Assembly: GCA_946403295.1 (NCBI GenBank)
Contig: CAMIZL010000001.1
Location: 310,001 to 374,000 of the forward strand
DNA length: 64,000 nucleotides
Source: an uncultured Clostridia bacterium
Lineage (GTDB): Bacteria > Bacillota > Clostridia > Lachnospirales > Lachnospiraceae
Reading direction: 5' to 3'
The notes below the pieces were generated by a model, which searched no databases, was not told the DNA's origin, and saw only the letters and a list, made by a program, of their open reading frames with translations. Below are positions 33,639 to 43,234 of the stretch, in pieces; within the stretch, counting starts at the first letter, position 1, and every line of letters starts with the position of its first letter. A program made the position numbers and the translations under genes.

Positions 33639-34860
33639 TTGTACCTCCGGCAGCATAGGTTCCGGCTCTCAGTCCGGTGATCCATGCAAAAGTCAGATTG
33701 TTTCCTCCGCAGACGAAATCGGCATCGAGGGTTTCGCCCGTGATATAAAGTTCTTTGACACGCTTATGTTCAAACGTATACGGATTTACCTCATCAAGCC
33801 TTACACCGCCGCTTGTGACCTGTGCGTTTTCAAATCCCATCGTTCCCGTAACATGAAGAGTTATACCGCAAAGCATATCTATAACATGGCCTGCGATCTT
33901 AAATCCTTCATCTACGGAAGGTCGTTTCTCGGGATCTATATGCATATGCAGCATAACGGCATAAACAAGCTTTCTGTTTGCAATGCCCGTAAGGAGGTCT
34001 TCTATCGTATAACCGCCCTCGATAAGCCTCTCCCAGATGCTTTTAAGCATTATTTCCCTGTCTCGCTGGCTCAGCACCGCAACGCGCACGCTGACGTTCT
34101 TTCCCTCGTCAAGTGCTCTCGCGGCAATCCCCGAGCAATTCATGATCGGAATTCCGCTTATGCCTTTTTTGTTGAAGATTATCTCTCCGTGTTCACTGAA
34201 CACTTCATTTCCGCCGACGATCAAATGTATGTCGGCATAGTGCCTTACACCATCGATTACTTTTGCCTGCTTAAAATCGGTCGTAAGACCGACAAGTGCG
34301 GGGAAAAGCTTAGTAGGCTTAACTCCGAGCTGTCCCAGAAGTTTAAAGGCAGAACCGTCCGTCCCAAGATCGGGTCTTGCTTTTCCGCCGGCGCTCATGA
34401 TCAGTTTTTTACAGGAAAACATGTCATTGATGATGAACCTGTCATTTTCCTTCCTGATCGTGCTTACTTCACAATCACATGTAATATCGCATCCCGTAAC
34501 GAGTGCCACTTTCACAAGTGTGTCCCTGACGGTAGAGGCCTGAAGAGAAACGGGATAATAATATCCGCCTTTTTCATGGATAAAGATACCGATCGATTCA
34601 AAGAATCTGATCAAAGTATCAAAAGGAATACTCTTAAAGATCTTTGCCGCGGTCTCTTTGTCGTAGCCGTTAACGATATTTTCGACATCATCCCTGTCCG
34701 AGAATATGTTGCATTTTCCGTTTCCCGTAACGGTGATCTTCTTACCCGGTTTTGAAAGCCTTTCGAGGATCAGAACATCCGAACCGTTACGCGCGGCACA
34801 AATACCCGCGGTAAGACCGGATGCTCCCGCACCTACGATGATTATGTCATAATCCTGCAT
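33616..34860 (-). CDS. BaiN/HI0933-family NAD(P)/FAD-dependent oxidoreductase
   Basis: A 414-residue flavoprotein. The N-terminal Rossmann motif is VGAGASGLTAGICAARNG (about 9-26), followed by the family signature GRKITVTGNGKCN in the form PGKKITVTGNGKCNIFS. The C-terminal FAD segment GETLDADFVCGGNNLTFAWITG is intact. Family members include BaiN, a flavoprotein reported to reduce bile-acid intermediates in Clostridium scindens, but most members are of unknown role, so the substrate is open. Followed by a second, different flavoprotein with an overlapping start. Confidence 0.9.
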   Translation of the reverse strand: MQDYDIIIVGAGASGLTAGICAARNGSDVLILERLSKPGKKITVTGNGKCNIFSDRDDVENIVNGYDKETAAKIFKSIPFDTLIRFFESIGIFIHEKGGYYYPVSLQASTVRDTLVKVALVTGCDITCDCEVSTIRKENDRFIINDMFSCKKLIMSAGGKARPDLGTDGSAFKLLGQLGVKPTKLFPALVGLTTDFKQAKVIDGVRHYADIHLIVGGNEVFSEHGEIIFNKKGISGIPIMNCSGIAARALDEGKNVSVRVAVLSQRDREIMLKSIWERLIEGGYTIEDLLTGIANRKLVYAVMLHMHIDPEKRPSVDEGFKIAGHVIDMLCGITLHVTGTMGFENAQVTSGGVRLDEVNPYTFEHKRVKELYITGETLDADFVCGGNNLTFAWITGLRAGTYAAGGTIDSDIFY

Positions 34861-34952
34861 TTTTCTCCCTCCCGAAAATTGATGTACAGAACAACTTCAC
34901 CCTGTTATTCTGTCGAGCCCTATTATATAAAAACGAAATCTTCGTAATCATA

Positions 34953-36575
34953 TCATTTTAATAATCCGAGCTTTGTAAAAAGCTTACACAATCTGCTTCC
35001 CATCGGAAGCTTTAGGATCTCTTCTCTGATAAGTCCCTTTAGTACTATGAGTACAACAAAATAAACGGGTACACATATAACGATCGAAACAACGGAAGCG
35101 ATCGAAACGTTTATGTTTATGTACACAAGTACCTGATATAAACATCTGCCGATAAGGCCCATGATAAGAGCGCTCAAGATCGGGATCATAAACGTTCTTT
35201 TAAGTTCCTGCCTGTAACCGATCTCTTTTCTTATCGATCTGTAATTGAGGATACAAACAACGAGCGCGTATAAAATATTACAGATCATGAGGGCATATTC
35301 GTTAAGCTGCGTAAACCAAAGGAGCACGGCAAGAAGCGGTATGTGTATCGCAAGCGAAAGCGCCGAATGTATCACGGGGACCGACAATCTGTTTATACCC
35401 TGCAATACGCCGTTTGTAAGCGTCGAATACGCAAATACGATCACCGCAATTCCTCCGAAATAAAGGAGTCCGGCGGCGAGTTCTCCGTCGGCATCAAAGA
35501 AAAGCTTCATGATCGGACCGGCAAAAAACGAAAGTCCGACAGCGGCCGGGATCGCGATCATCATATTAAGCTTGACCGTGCCCGATATCTTTTCCCTGAT
35601 CCCATCGATATCCCGTACCGCAAATGCATTTGAAAGCACCGGAACGACAGACACTCCGAATGCCGAAGCTACAGCTACGGGCAGGTTATAAAGCCACTTG
35701 TATTTATTGGCATATGCTTCAAAAAGAACGGCTCTTCCCGATTCTTCTATCCCTTTCGAGCCGAGTATCCTGCCAAACATAAAATCATCGGTTATACCGC
35801 TTAGCTGATAGATCGTCTGGCTGAGGATGATCGGGATCATCGTGATTATGAGTATCCACAAAAGCTTTCCGTAGGGAGTGACGTTGTCGTCGGAAACGAC
35901 CGCATCTTCCTCGTCTTCTCTTTTGTTCTTTCTAAATACCAAAACAAGTATGAGAAAAACAAGCCCTGCGAGCGCTCCCGCCAAAGTACCCGCAGTTCCT
36001 CCCGCGGCACCGCGTGCGGGACGCGAAACGTCGGAAACGATATTAATGAACCATACGGCACAAACTACGCTCACAACGGCATTTACGATCTGCTCTACGA
36101 TCTGGGAAACGGCGGTCGGAACCATATTTCGAAGTCCCTGGAAGAATCCTCTTATAACACCCATGCACGAAAAAACAAAGATCGTGGGTGAAAGGACCTT
36201 TAAAGGAATCGCAGCGGAGGGGTACCCCATCCATCCCGCGATCGTGTCGGCAAAGAAAAACAGAATAAGCGAGGCAAGTAATCCCACCATAGAGGAAAAT
36301 ACAAGCCCCACTTTAAAAACTCTCTTACCGTCTTTAAAACGTCCTTTTGCATTTCCCGAAGAAATGATCTTCGAGATGGCAACAGGTATGCTGTATGTGG
36401 AAACAAGCAACGCGATGTTATATACTTCATACGCGGTGCTGTAATATCCCATACCCTCGCTTCCGACAATGTTTGTGAGCGGAATGCGGTAAAGCATACC
36501 TATAAATCGTGTTACGATCCCCGCAACTGCGAGGATCAGTCCCTGTGTAAGGTAATTGTTCTTTTTAGTCCCCAT
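34953..36575 (-). CDS. MOP-superfamily lipid/oligosaccharide flippase (SpoVB/MurJ/Wzx-like)
   Basis: A 540-residue protein with about 14 predicted membrane helices. The N-terminus (TQGLILAVAGIVTRFIGML, then RIPLTNIVGSEGMGYYSTAY) is typical of the SpoVB/MurJ-like group of Gram-positives, which move lipid-linked wall precursors or exopolysaccharide units across the membrane. I cannot tell whether it flips lipid II. An AAGGGTG ribosome binding site precedes the ATG. It follows the DUF3048 gene by 9 bases. Confidence 0.88.
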   Translation of the reverse strand: MGTKKNNYLTQGLILAVAGIVTRFIGMLYRIPLTNIVGSEGMGYYSTAYEVYNIALLVSTYSIPVAISKIISSGNAKGRFKDGKRVFKVGLVFSSMVGLLASLILFFFADTIAGWMGYPSAAIPLKVLSPTIFVFSCMGVIRGFFQGLRNMVPTAVSQIVEQIVNAVVSVVCAVWFINIVSDVSRPARGAAGGTAGTLAGALAGLVFLILVLVFRKNKREDEEDAVVSDDNVTPYGKLLWILIITMIPIILSQTIYQLSGITDDFMFGRILGSKGIEESGRAVLFEAYANKYKWLYNLPVAVASAFGVSVVPVLSNAFAVRDIDGIREKISGTVKLNMMIAIPAAVGLSFFAGPIMKLFFDADGELAAGLLYFGGIAVIVFAYSTLTNGVLQGINRLSVPVIHSALSLAIHIPLLAVLLWFTQLNEYALMICNILYALVVCILNYRSIRKEIGYRQELKRTFMIPILSALIMGLIGRCLYQVLVYININVSIASVVSIVICVPVYFVVLIVLKGLIREEILKLPMGSRLCKLFTKLGLLK

Positions 36576-36584
36576 TTTACACCC

Positions 36585-37796
36585 TTATTCGATCACGAGT
36601 TTGTCTGACCTGTGATTCGGGAAGACAGAGATAAATGTACGTCCGGGATTTATACTGAGTACTTCACCGTTTTCGTCGTAATAACTCATGAATTTATTTT
36701 TTTCGTTCTTTTTCCAGGTTATCGGCACCGACTTACCACCCGTTATATAATAACCGTTGCCGGACGCATCCTCAAGTTCCATGTCCTGATATCCGTTCTC
36801 GTCTTTATTCCATTCCTTGACGAGCTGAATGATTATATTGTCAAACATGAGAGGCGTTTGTGTGTTCTTATCGATATGTACATCGTCAAACTGGTATCTA
36901 GTATATTGTTTTGTCGATGCATCATAGACAAAATACGGGCTCATGTATGTCGAATAATCAAGTCTTATAAGGAACGCATCGGAACCCGATAAGGGCGCTT
37001 TAAACTCTTCATTGAACACAAAATGATTCGGCTTAAAATCCTCTTTGTGATCGGTCCTGATCTTCATCGCCTCTATGCCGTTTATTATACCTTCGAGCGA
37101 AGCGAAAGCATTATGAGGTGCTTTTATGTCCTTGTCCCTGTAAAATACCGTATCACCTACCCAATACGTTCCCTCCAGGTGATCGAGCTTAAGTTTCTTG
37201 ATCTTCTTTTCGGCATATGTCGTCTCACCGAAATGTATAAAGATCGCATCATATTCGTCGGCGAAACTGGCAAAATAATGTCTCGCGCTCCTGCACGAAC
37301 CGATCCTGTCTTTACAGCCCGACTCATCGTTAAGACCTTCAAAGACACCCATAAGTCTGGTGATGCCGCCTTCGGCGAGTGCTTCATAAAGTATTTTTGC
37401 ATCTCCTATTCCGCTTTGGGGATTTGCGACACCGATGTTGTTGAACATTATCGCATATGGTCTCTTTGCGGCAGTTTCCTCGGGAACCCAGGTTCCGTCG
37501 AGAACGCTTATGACCTCTCCCTCATGCGTGATCTCTTCCGGTATAGGAGTTACCTCGGGAGTGGTTTCGGGAAGAACGGGTGTCGGAGTCGCGGGTTCAG
37601 GGGTCGGCTGAGCGGTCGGCGTCAAAGGGGCCGCTGTAGGCTCGGGAATGATCGATCCGCCTGTTCCGTCGTTTCCTCCGCCCGGAAGAAAGATACAAAG
37701 ACAAACAACGGCACCGATCAAAACGGCACAGCCTATGATACAAACAACCAGGTGACTCTTAATAAGATCAAGGATCTTGGCAAAGAACTCTTTCAT
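36585..37796 (-). CDS. DUF3048 (YerB-like) membrane-anchored protein
   Basis: A 403-residue exported protein with one membrane helix (about 14-38), a Pro/Thr-rich linker with repeated P-T-P patterns (about 50-90), and a DUF3048 domain: PYAIMFNNIGVANPQSGI (about 112-129), YEALAEGGITRLMGVFE and DRIGSCRSARHYFASFA. The YerB family is secreted and of unknown function. Start and the ybeY stop overlap as ATGA. The Pro/Thr linker suggests a wall-spanning spacer. Confidence 0.9.
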   Translation of the reverse strand: MKEFFAKILDLIKSHLVVCIIGCAVLIGAVVCLCIFLPGGGNDGTGGSIIPEPTAAPLTPTAQPTPEPATPTPVLPETTPEVTPIPEEITHEGEVISVLDGTWVPEETAAKRPYAIMFNNIGVANPQSGIGDAKILYEALAEGGITRLMGVFEGLNDESGCKDRIGSCRSARHYFASFADEYDAIFIHFGETTYAEKKIKKLKLDHLEGTYWVGDTVFYRDKDIKAPHNAFASLEGIINGIEAMKIRTDHKEDFKPNHFVFNEEFKAPLSGSDAFLIRLDYSTYMSPYFVYDASTKQYTRYQFDDVHIDKNTQTPLMFDNIIIQLVKEWNKDENGYQDMELEDASGNGYYITGGKSVPITWKKNEKNKFMSYYDENGEVLSINPGRTFISVFPNHRSDKLVIE

Positions 37797-38299
37797 CTGA
37801 AAATACCCGCACTTTCAAGGATTTCTTTCTGTATCTTTTCCATAACCGCTCTGTCTTCTTCCTCGATATGATCATAACCGAGAAGGTGGAGCAGACTGTG
37901 TACGATCAGAAAATCAAATTCGCGAAGAGGACCGTGTCCGTATTCTTCTGCTTGTGAAAAAACTCTTTGAGCACATATTATAATGTCTCCCAGCATGATA
38001 GCACCCGTTTCGGGATCGAGATATGCACCGGGATCTCTCTCTACATAAGAGAAATTGAGCGGTTCGTCATAATCGACCATGGGAAACGAAAGACAATCGG
38101 TCGTCGAATCGATATTTCTGAAACGCTTATTAAGATCGGCGACAAAATCTTCATCGGCAATATAAACCTCTATCTGTGCTTCGTAAGGCATGTTCAGGTG
38201 CAAAAGGGCAGCTTCGAGGATCTTTCTCGCCTGTATTCTCGGTTTGAAAGGAAATCTGACAGAGGTTTCAAGATTAATCGTTAATTTGATAGAGATCAC
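37793..38299 (-). CDS. ybeY: Endoribonuclease/rRNA maturation factor YbeY
   Basis: Zinc-dependent RNase for 16S rRNA 3' maturation and ribosome quality control. The zinc motif is HSLLHLLGYDH (H-x3-H-x5-H) at about residues 136-146. NKRFRNIDSTTDCLSFP (about 58-74) matches the conserved substrate-binding segment. The start is a GTG overlapping the upstream gene by 26 bases; GGAG touches the GTG directly, so spacing is unusual and the exact start is uncertain. The order phoH-HD protein-ybeY is conserved in Firmicutes. Confidence 0.94.
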   Translation of the reverse strand: MISIKLTINLETSVRFPFKPRIQARKILEAALLHLNMPYEAQIEVYIADEDFVADLNKRFRNIDSTTDCLSFPMVDYDEPLNFSYVERDPGAYLDPETGAIMLGDIIICAQRVFSQAEEYGHGPLREFDFLIVHSLLHLLGYDHIEEEDRAVMEKIQKEILESAGIFR

Positions 38300-39737
38300 C
38301 TCCGGCCACAGTCAAATAATCTTTGATAATATTGACTTCCTCAGCGGAGAATCCCGAATATCTGAGGAAATTCTGGGAATTACGAACCTTGATGGTGTTC
38401 CTTACGATACCGGCCCACGAAAGGTCGACATCATCACCGGAATTCTTAAGCTCGTTCATCTTTCTTAAAACATAATCATAGGTATTTATCATGTCATTGA
38501 CAAGCATTACGATACCTGTTTCACGCATAACGGGGAAATCGACCTTCTTAACCGACATGTGGTAAAGGGGTCTGATCAGATAATCGGGAACATAATACTT
38601 TGACGAAAGGATCTCGAGATAATCATGTCCGAGAACCTTACCCGCATCATGGAGGATACCGAGCGCATATGCAAGATCACTGTCGCACGATATCTCTTCC
38701 GCAGCACCCGCGGCAAGCTTTGAAAGCATAAGGCTGTGTTCGTAAACAGATTCGTTATCGAGCTTAAGCCTGACGAGGTAAAGGAAATCGTTGCTGCAGA
38801 CATCCGCGACAGAGAGAACGCTCTTCTTGTCGGTAACAAGGGAAAGCTTCTCCTGAAGCTCATCATTTTCTTTATATACACGCGAAAGGCGTTCTTCGAG
38901 CTTCTCGTAATCCTCTCTCTTAACAAACATATCGCTGTCGTATGCAACCTCTGCTTCGTTCGATCTCTCAAAGAGCATTACGGACTCGGATGATTCGTCA
39001 TCGGTCGAAGGAACAACTTCTTCGGGTATCGAAAACCTGAGAGCCGAAGTACCTTTTGTAAATCCGCCCGACAGTAACATTACAAGGAATCTTACACCGA
39101 TAAGCGAAGCAACACCGCAAAGAAGAACTATGAGATGATAAACACTGAAAATATCCTTCGCAGCGAAATCACATTCGATAATGAGAACTATCGCGTAGAA
39201 TACAATTACGATGAGCGCTGAATAAATACTGTTCTTTAACGTAAATACGCTTCTTGCGAGAAGTGTTACGGCAAAAACGAAAAGTACGGTCCCTATTGAA
39301 GGAACGACGGCGAACGCCGAGAAAAATACGGAATAAACGTACAAAAGAAATAATGTAAGCGATGAAACCGTGAAATTAAAACATCCCGACAAAAGTGTAA
39401 GCAGAATGAGCATCGAACAGGACGCTATCTCAACACTGCCGCAATGCAGGATGAAAAGACATATTGAGGGAATAAGCGCGAGTACAAGTCTTGAAGTACG
39501 GGCGCCGAGTATGTTCTCTTTATTGACATCAATATAGTATACGAGTAAGAATCCGAAACTCAAAACAAATGCACAACCGTATATGCCTGTCCTTACATCG
39601 ATAATGTCCGGACCGGATACATACATTCCCACGAGAGTTGCACATACAAGTGAAACAATAAGGAGAAAAGAAATATGTTTTAGCCTATTTGTGATCACGG
39701 AACGTTCTTTGTCCTTTTGATCTGTTCTTTGCGGCAT
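38274..39737 (-). CDS. Membrane HD-domain protein in the PgpH position, short form
   Basis: A 487-residue protein with about eight membrane helices (about 20-240), a linker with a coiled coil (about 295-330) and a C-terminal HD domain. HD residues are visible in YEHSLMLSK (His) and LGILHDAGKV (HD). In Firmicutes the gene between phoH and ybeY encodes PgpH, a c-di-AMP phosphodiesterase of about 700 residues with a large extracellular 7TMR-HDED domain. That extracellular domain is absent here and the HD motif is shorter, so the protein may be a degraded or divergent PgpH. ATG 39737 follows AGAGGGA. It overlaps phoH by 53 bases. Confidence 0.75.
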   Translation of the reverse strand: MPQRTDQKDKERSVITNRLKHISFLLIVSLVCATLVGMYVSGPDIIDVRTGIYGCAFVLSFGFLLVYYIDVNKENILGARTSRLVLALIPSICLFILHCGSVEIASCSMLILLTLLSGCFNFTVSSLTLFLLYVYSVFFSAFAVVPSIGTVLFVFAVTLLARSVFTLKNSIYSALIVIVFYAIVLIIECDFAAKDIFSVYHLIVLLCGVASLIGVRFLVMLLSGGFTKGTSALRFSIPEEVVPSTDDESSESVMLFERSNEAEVAYDSDMFVKREDYEKLEERLSRVYKENDELQEKLSLVTDKKSVLSVADVCSNDFLYLVRLKLDNESVYEHSLMLSKLAAGAAEEISCDSDLAYALGILHDAGKVLGHDYLEILSSKYYVPDYLIRPLYHMSVKKVDFPVMRETGIVMLVNDMINTYDYVLRKMNELKNSGDDVDLSWAGIVRNTIKVRNSQNFLRYSGFSAEEVNIIKDYLTVAGGDLYQIND

Positions 39738-40698
39738 CGTTTTCCCTCTTTTCGTATTTCTCATAAGCTTCAACAATCTTTTGAACAAGCGGATGTCTTA
39801 CAACATCGCGGCTGGTAAGCTGTGCAAAGCCTATTCCTTCTATATCCCTCAATACCTTCATGGCGATATCAAGGCCGCTCGTTGCGGGCGGAGCAAGATC
39901 TTTCTGGGTCGGGTCGCCCGTGATTATTGCCTTCGAGCCGAAACCGATCCTGGTTAAAAACATCTTCATCTGGGCGGGAGTGGTGTTCTGTGCTTCATCA
40001 AGAATGATAAAAGCATTGTCGAGCGTTCTTCCTCGCATATAAGCAAGAGGAGCCACCTCGATAAGACCTTTGTCGGCGTTGCGCTGATAGCTTTCCGCGC
40101 CCATTATCTGGTAAAGTGCATCATAAAGCGGTCTCAGATAAGGATCGATCTTGCTTTGAAGATCACCGGGGAGGAAACCGAGTTTTTCACCGGCTTCGAT
40201 CGCAGGTCTTGTAAGGATTATCCTTGAGACGTCACCTTTTTTGAATGCCGTGATAGCCATAGCCATCGCAAGATATGTCTTACCCGTACCTGCGGGACCG
40301 AGTCCGAAGACTATCATGTTATCACGTATCTTATCAATATATTCTTTCTGACCGACTGTCTTGGGCTTGATCGGTTTACCCGCAAGCGTAAAACAGATAA
40401 GTTCCTTGTCTATCTCTGTAACGAGCGTTTCTTTGTCTTCCATGAGAAGCGCAAGCGTATAAGAAACTTTTTGCTCGTCGATCACATTGCCGTTTTCGGA
40501 AAGCGCGGAAAGTTGTTCAAGCGCTCTCTCTGCCTTAACGACGTTTTGCTCACACCCGATTATCTTAACGCTTTCGCCTCTGACAACAACATCAACATTA
40601 AGTGCCTTTTCGATCACTTTGAGATGTGCGTCGAATTGTCCGAAAACGTTCGACATGTGAGCACCGGGTATATTTATGATCTTTTCGATCGATTCCAT
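39685..40698 (-). CDS. phoH: PhoH-family ATPase
   Basis: Cytoplasmic ATPase of the PhoH/YbeZ family, linked to RNA metabolism and ribosome maturation with YbeY. The 337-residue protein has an N-terminal KH-like domain (about 1-90), Walker A GPAGTGKTY (about 133-141) and Walker B FIILDEAQNT, both with full family context. The start at 40698 has GGGGAG ten bases upstream; the longer reading crosses the promoter. It begins the long operon down to the DUF1015 gene. Confidence 0.95.
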   Translation of the reverse strand: MESIEKIINIPGAHMSNVFGQFDAHLKVIEKALNVDVVVRGESVKIIGCEQNVVKAERALEQLSALSENGNVIDEQKVSYTLALLMEDKETLVTEIDKELICFTLAGKPIKPKTVGQKEYIDKIRDNMIVFGLGPAGTGKTYLAMAMAITAFKKGDVSRIILTRPAIEAGEKLGFLPGDLQSKIDPYLRPLYDALYQIMGAESYQRNADKGLIEVAPLAYMRGRTLDNAFIILDEAQNTTPAQMKMFLTRIGFGSKAIITGDPTQKDLAPPATSGLDIAMKVLRDIEGIGFAQLTSRDVVRHPLVQKIVEAYEKYEKRENDAAKNRSKGQRTFRDHK

Positions 40699-40771
40699 AC
40701 AGACTAAACTCCCCAAAAGAAGATATACAAACACAAAGATTTTTATTGCTTTATCTTCATGTATCGTTAAT

Positions 40772-40800
40772 ATTATATAACTTAAGACGTTAAATATCAA
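40772..40800 (-). promoter_or_regulatory. Promoter of the phoH operon
   Basis: On the minus strand TTGATA (40795-40800), a 17-base spacer, TATAAT (40772-40777). Confidence 0.65.
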
Positions 40801-40818
40801 TATTTTGGGCAAAGTAAA

Positions 40819-40840
40819 GGCATGGTCCTCAGACCATGCC
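40819..40840 (-). terminator. Intrinsic terminator after rpsU
   Basis: GGCATGGTC (40819-40827) pairs with GACCATGCC (40832-40840), 4-base loop, followed on the minus strand by TTTACTTTG. It separates rpsU from phoH. Confidence 0.75.
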
Positions 40841-40856
40841 CTGATCACAAAATGGC

Positions 40857-41033
40857 TTACTTAAATTTTCTCTTACGTGCAGCCTCAGACTTCTTCTTAC
40901 GTCTAACGCTGGGCTTCTCGTAATGCTCTCTCTTGCGAATCTCCTGCTGGATGCCGGCCTTCGCGCAATTTCTCTTAAATCTGCGAAGAGCACTGTCCAG
41001 TGTCTCGTTTTCTTTTACTATTACATTCGACAT
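40857..41033 (-). CDS. rpsU: Ribosomal protein S21
   Basis: Small-subunit protein bS21, 58 residues, read directly from the minus strand: it starts [20 protein letters not shown] and ends with the basic run [13 protein letters not shown]. All family features (ESLDxALRRFKR-type motif, [14 protein letters not shown]) are present. It has its own promoter (41108-41135) and terminator (40819-40840). Confidence 0.97.
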   Translation of the reverse strand: MSNVIVKENETLDSALRRFKRNCAKAGIQQEIRKREHYEKPSVRRKKKSEAARKRKFK

Positions 41034-41107
41034 AGCCTCACACCTAACCTCCCTCCGGTTATGAAATTGTGCATAAAAGTGATGGCTATTCCTAAAAGCA
41101 CAGAAAC

Positions 41108-41135
41108 ATTATATCACATAAATCTCATGCGTCAA
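41108..41135 (-). promoter_or_regulatory. Promoter of rpsU
   Basis: On the minus strand TTGACG (41130-41135), a 16-base spacer, TATAAT (41108-41113). Confidence 0.65.
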
Positions 41136-41198
41136 GTAAAAATGCTATTCCATCACAACTACGCTATAGGGAGAACGCTCATTATCAGGCATTTACGC

Positions 41199-43208
41199 TC
41201 AGATATTAAACGAACTGATAAATTTTCCGATCTTCGAAGAGGAGTCTGCAACTGTTGCCGCTGCCTTGTCTACGCTTCTGCTGTCCTCTGCCACACTCTG
41301 TGCGCTAGTAGCTGCGGTAAGGACCGTTGCGGTCACTTCTTCCGTGCTTGCCGACTGATTCTCGGCTATCGATGCGACCGAAGTCGCTATATTGTTAACA
41401 AATCCGATCTTCGAGAACATATCGTTGAATTTATCGGTTGCACAGTCAAGTGACTCAAATATCTCTTTGAAGGTTTCACCCGTATCGCTTACCGCAACAC
41501 TTGAATTCTCGATATCCGAAACACTTGTTTCCGACTGTTCCGAAAGAATGGAGATCTGTTTGGTGATCTCATTTAATATTCCTGCGATCTCAGTTGTAGC
41601 GCTTGCACTGTCATTTGCAAGTGTACCGATCTCGGTAGCAACAACGGCAAAACCTCTGCCCGCTTCTCCCGCTCTGGCCGCTTCAATCGATGCATTAAGA
41701 GAAAGCAGATTTGTCTGTGACGAGATCGAATTGATCATCTCAACAATGGAATTGATCTTTTGTGCAGCACTGTCTACGGAACGGACTACCTTGTTCATGT
41801 TCGTCATGGATAAGGAGATCGTGTCCATATTGGACTGAACCTTCGTCATGTCTTCCTGACCCTTTTGAGCCTTAACAAGTAATTCGTTCATGATCGTCTT
41901 GGTCGAATTGCCCTGATCCATCATTTCGGAAACGGCTTTTGCAAGATCTGTCGAAAGCATTGCAAGCTCTGTGACCGATGTTGCGATCTGTTCCATGGCG
42001 ATATGGATCTGATCCATTGAGGAGCTTTGCGCGTCGGCATGAACGCTCATGTTACCCGCTACATCTCTGCTTTTTTCGGCTTCCCGGGACAGGCTGTCCG
42101 TAAGGCCCTTCATTTCACCGAGCATCTCGCGCATGCGCGAAACATAGTCATACATGCATTTGTTCATGACGCCGATCTCGTTGTTACCGCACTTATCTAT
42201 CTTGACCGTAAAATCTCCTTCTGTTATCCCGGTAATTGTATTTGTAAGCTTTTTAACGGGTGTGGTGATCTTAAATCCGACAAGGAAGAAGATGATCACG
42301 GTACTTAAGATAAGCATAACAATAACGATAACCAACGTATATATGCTCAGATCACTGAGTTTTTTGAGCAGATCGTACTCTCTGACATACGAAACAAGTA
42401 CCCAGTCGGTATTGGGAACACGTACGGTACTGACAATATAATTGTCATTATCGTTTCCCTTAAGGTTCACGACATTGTCTGTATTTTTTGAAGATACCAT
42501 GGAATAGATGCTTTGAAGGAAAGCATCGTCTTTATGGTCTGTAACATCGCTTCCGATATATCCTTCGTTCGGTGAGGCAACTATGCAGCTGTCGGCCAAG
42601 AGCATACATTTACCGGTATCGGCGGGAGTATATCCGACAACTTTCTCAGAGATATTGTCGAGGAAGATATCTGCCGAAAGTACGGCTTTACGGCCGTCTT
42701 TAAAATCTACCTTTCTTACACAGCTCACGACGATTTTCATCGTATCAAGATCGAGATATGGCGCAATAAGAACAACGGAGTCACTGTCTTTACCGGCGAT
42801 ATACCAGCCTCTTGTCGTTGTGTCGTAATCTTCCGGCGGGATCCATTCATCGCCGTCGATAAACTCTTTATTCTCAAAACCCAGATATATGTCATAGACC
42901 ATATCGTCGAACACAATCATACCGGGCTGAAGAGCATCGTGGATCTCATCGTTGTCTGCATAATCATGGATCTCAAGCATACTTCCGAGTGCATTATAGT
43001 AACTGATGATCTCACCCATCGTACTGCCGATATTGTTCGCATAAGCGGTAGATTCCTGATAGAGACGTTCTCTTCCGTCTTCAGTGATGAGATTTTTGGA
43101 ATTGATAAAAAGAATCGCAGCAATGATTATGATAAATGCCGCAATCATGGGTACAAGGAAACAAAGCAGCTGAACACTGATCTTTTTATGTTCGTTTTTG
43201 TTTTTCAT
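41199..43208 (-). CDS. Methyl-accepting chemotaxis protein with dCache-type sensor
   Basis: A 669-residue transmembrane chemoreceptor. First helix about 14-35, extracellular sensor about 36-285 with dCache-like features ([31 protein letters not shown]-like segment, [12 protein letters not shown]), second helix about 287-312, HAMP (about 313-365) and a cytoplasmic signalling domain with the conserved hairpin tip [20 protein letters not shown]. The sensor tyrosine/aspartate pattern resembles small-molecule-binding dCache domains, but the ligand is unknown. No che genes are nearby. An AAAGGAGTG ribosome binding site precedes the ATG. It stands where tlyA usually follows dxs. Confidence 0.94.
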   Translation of the reverse strand: MKNKNEHKKISVQLLCFLVPMIAAFIIIIAAILFINSKNLITEDGRERLYQESTAYANNIGSTMGEIISYYNALGSMLEIHDYADNDEIHDALQPGMIVFDDMVYDIYLGFENKEFIDGDEWIPPEDYDTTTRGWYIAGKDSDSVVLIAPYLDLDTMKIVVSCVRKVDFKDGRKAVLSADIFLDNISEKVVGYTPADTGKCMLLADSCIVASPNEGYIGSDVTDHKDDAFLQSIYSMVSSKNTDNVVNLKGNDNDNYIVSTVRVPNTDWVLVSYVREYDLLKKLSDLSIYTLVIVIVMLILSTVIIFFLVGFKITTPVKKLTNTITGITEGDFTVKIDKCGNNEIGVMNKCMYDYVSRMREMLGEMKGLTDSLSREAEKSRDVAGNMSVHADAQSSSMDQIHIAMEQIATSVTELAMLSTDLAKAVSEMMDQGNSTKTIMNELLVKAQKGQEDMTKVQSNMDTISLSMTNMNKVVRSVDSAAQKINSIVEMINSISSQTNLLSLNASIEAARAGEAGRGFAVVATEIGTLANDSASATTEIAGILNEITKQISILSEQSETSVSDIENSSVAVSDTGETFKEIFESLDCATDKFNDMFSKIGFVNNIATSVASIAENQSASTEEVTATVLTAATSAQSVAEDSRSVDKAAATVADSSSKIGKFISSFNI

Positions 43209-43234
43209 CGATCAACACTCCTTTCAATATGTTG

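Noticed and set aside
33550-34755. A 401-codon open frame on the plus strand.
   Set aside because: It lies antisense within the well-supported HI0933-family flavoprotein gene and has no family features.
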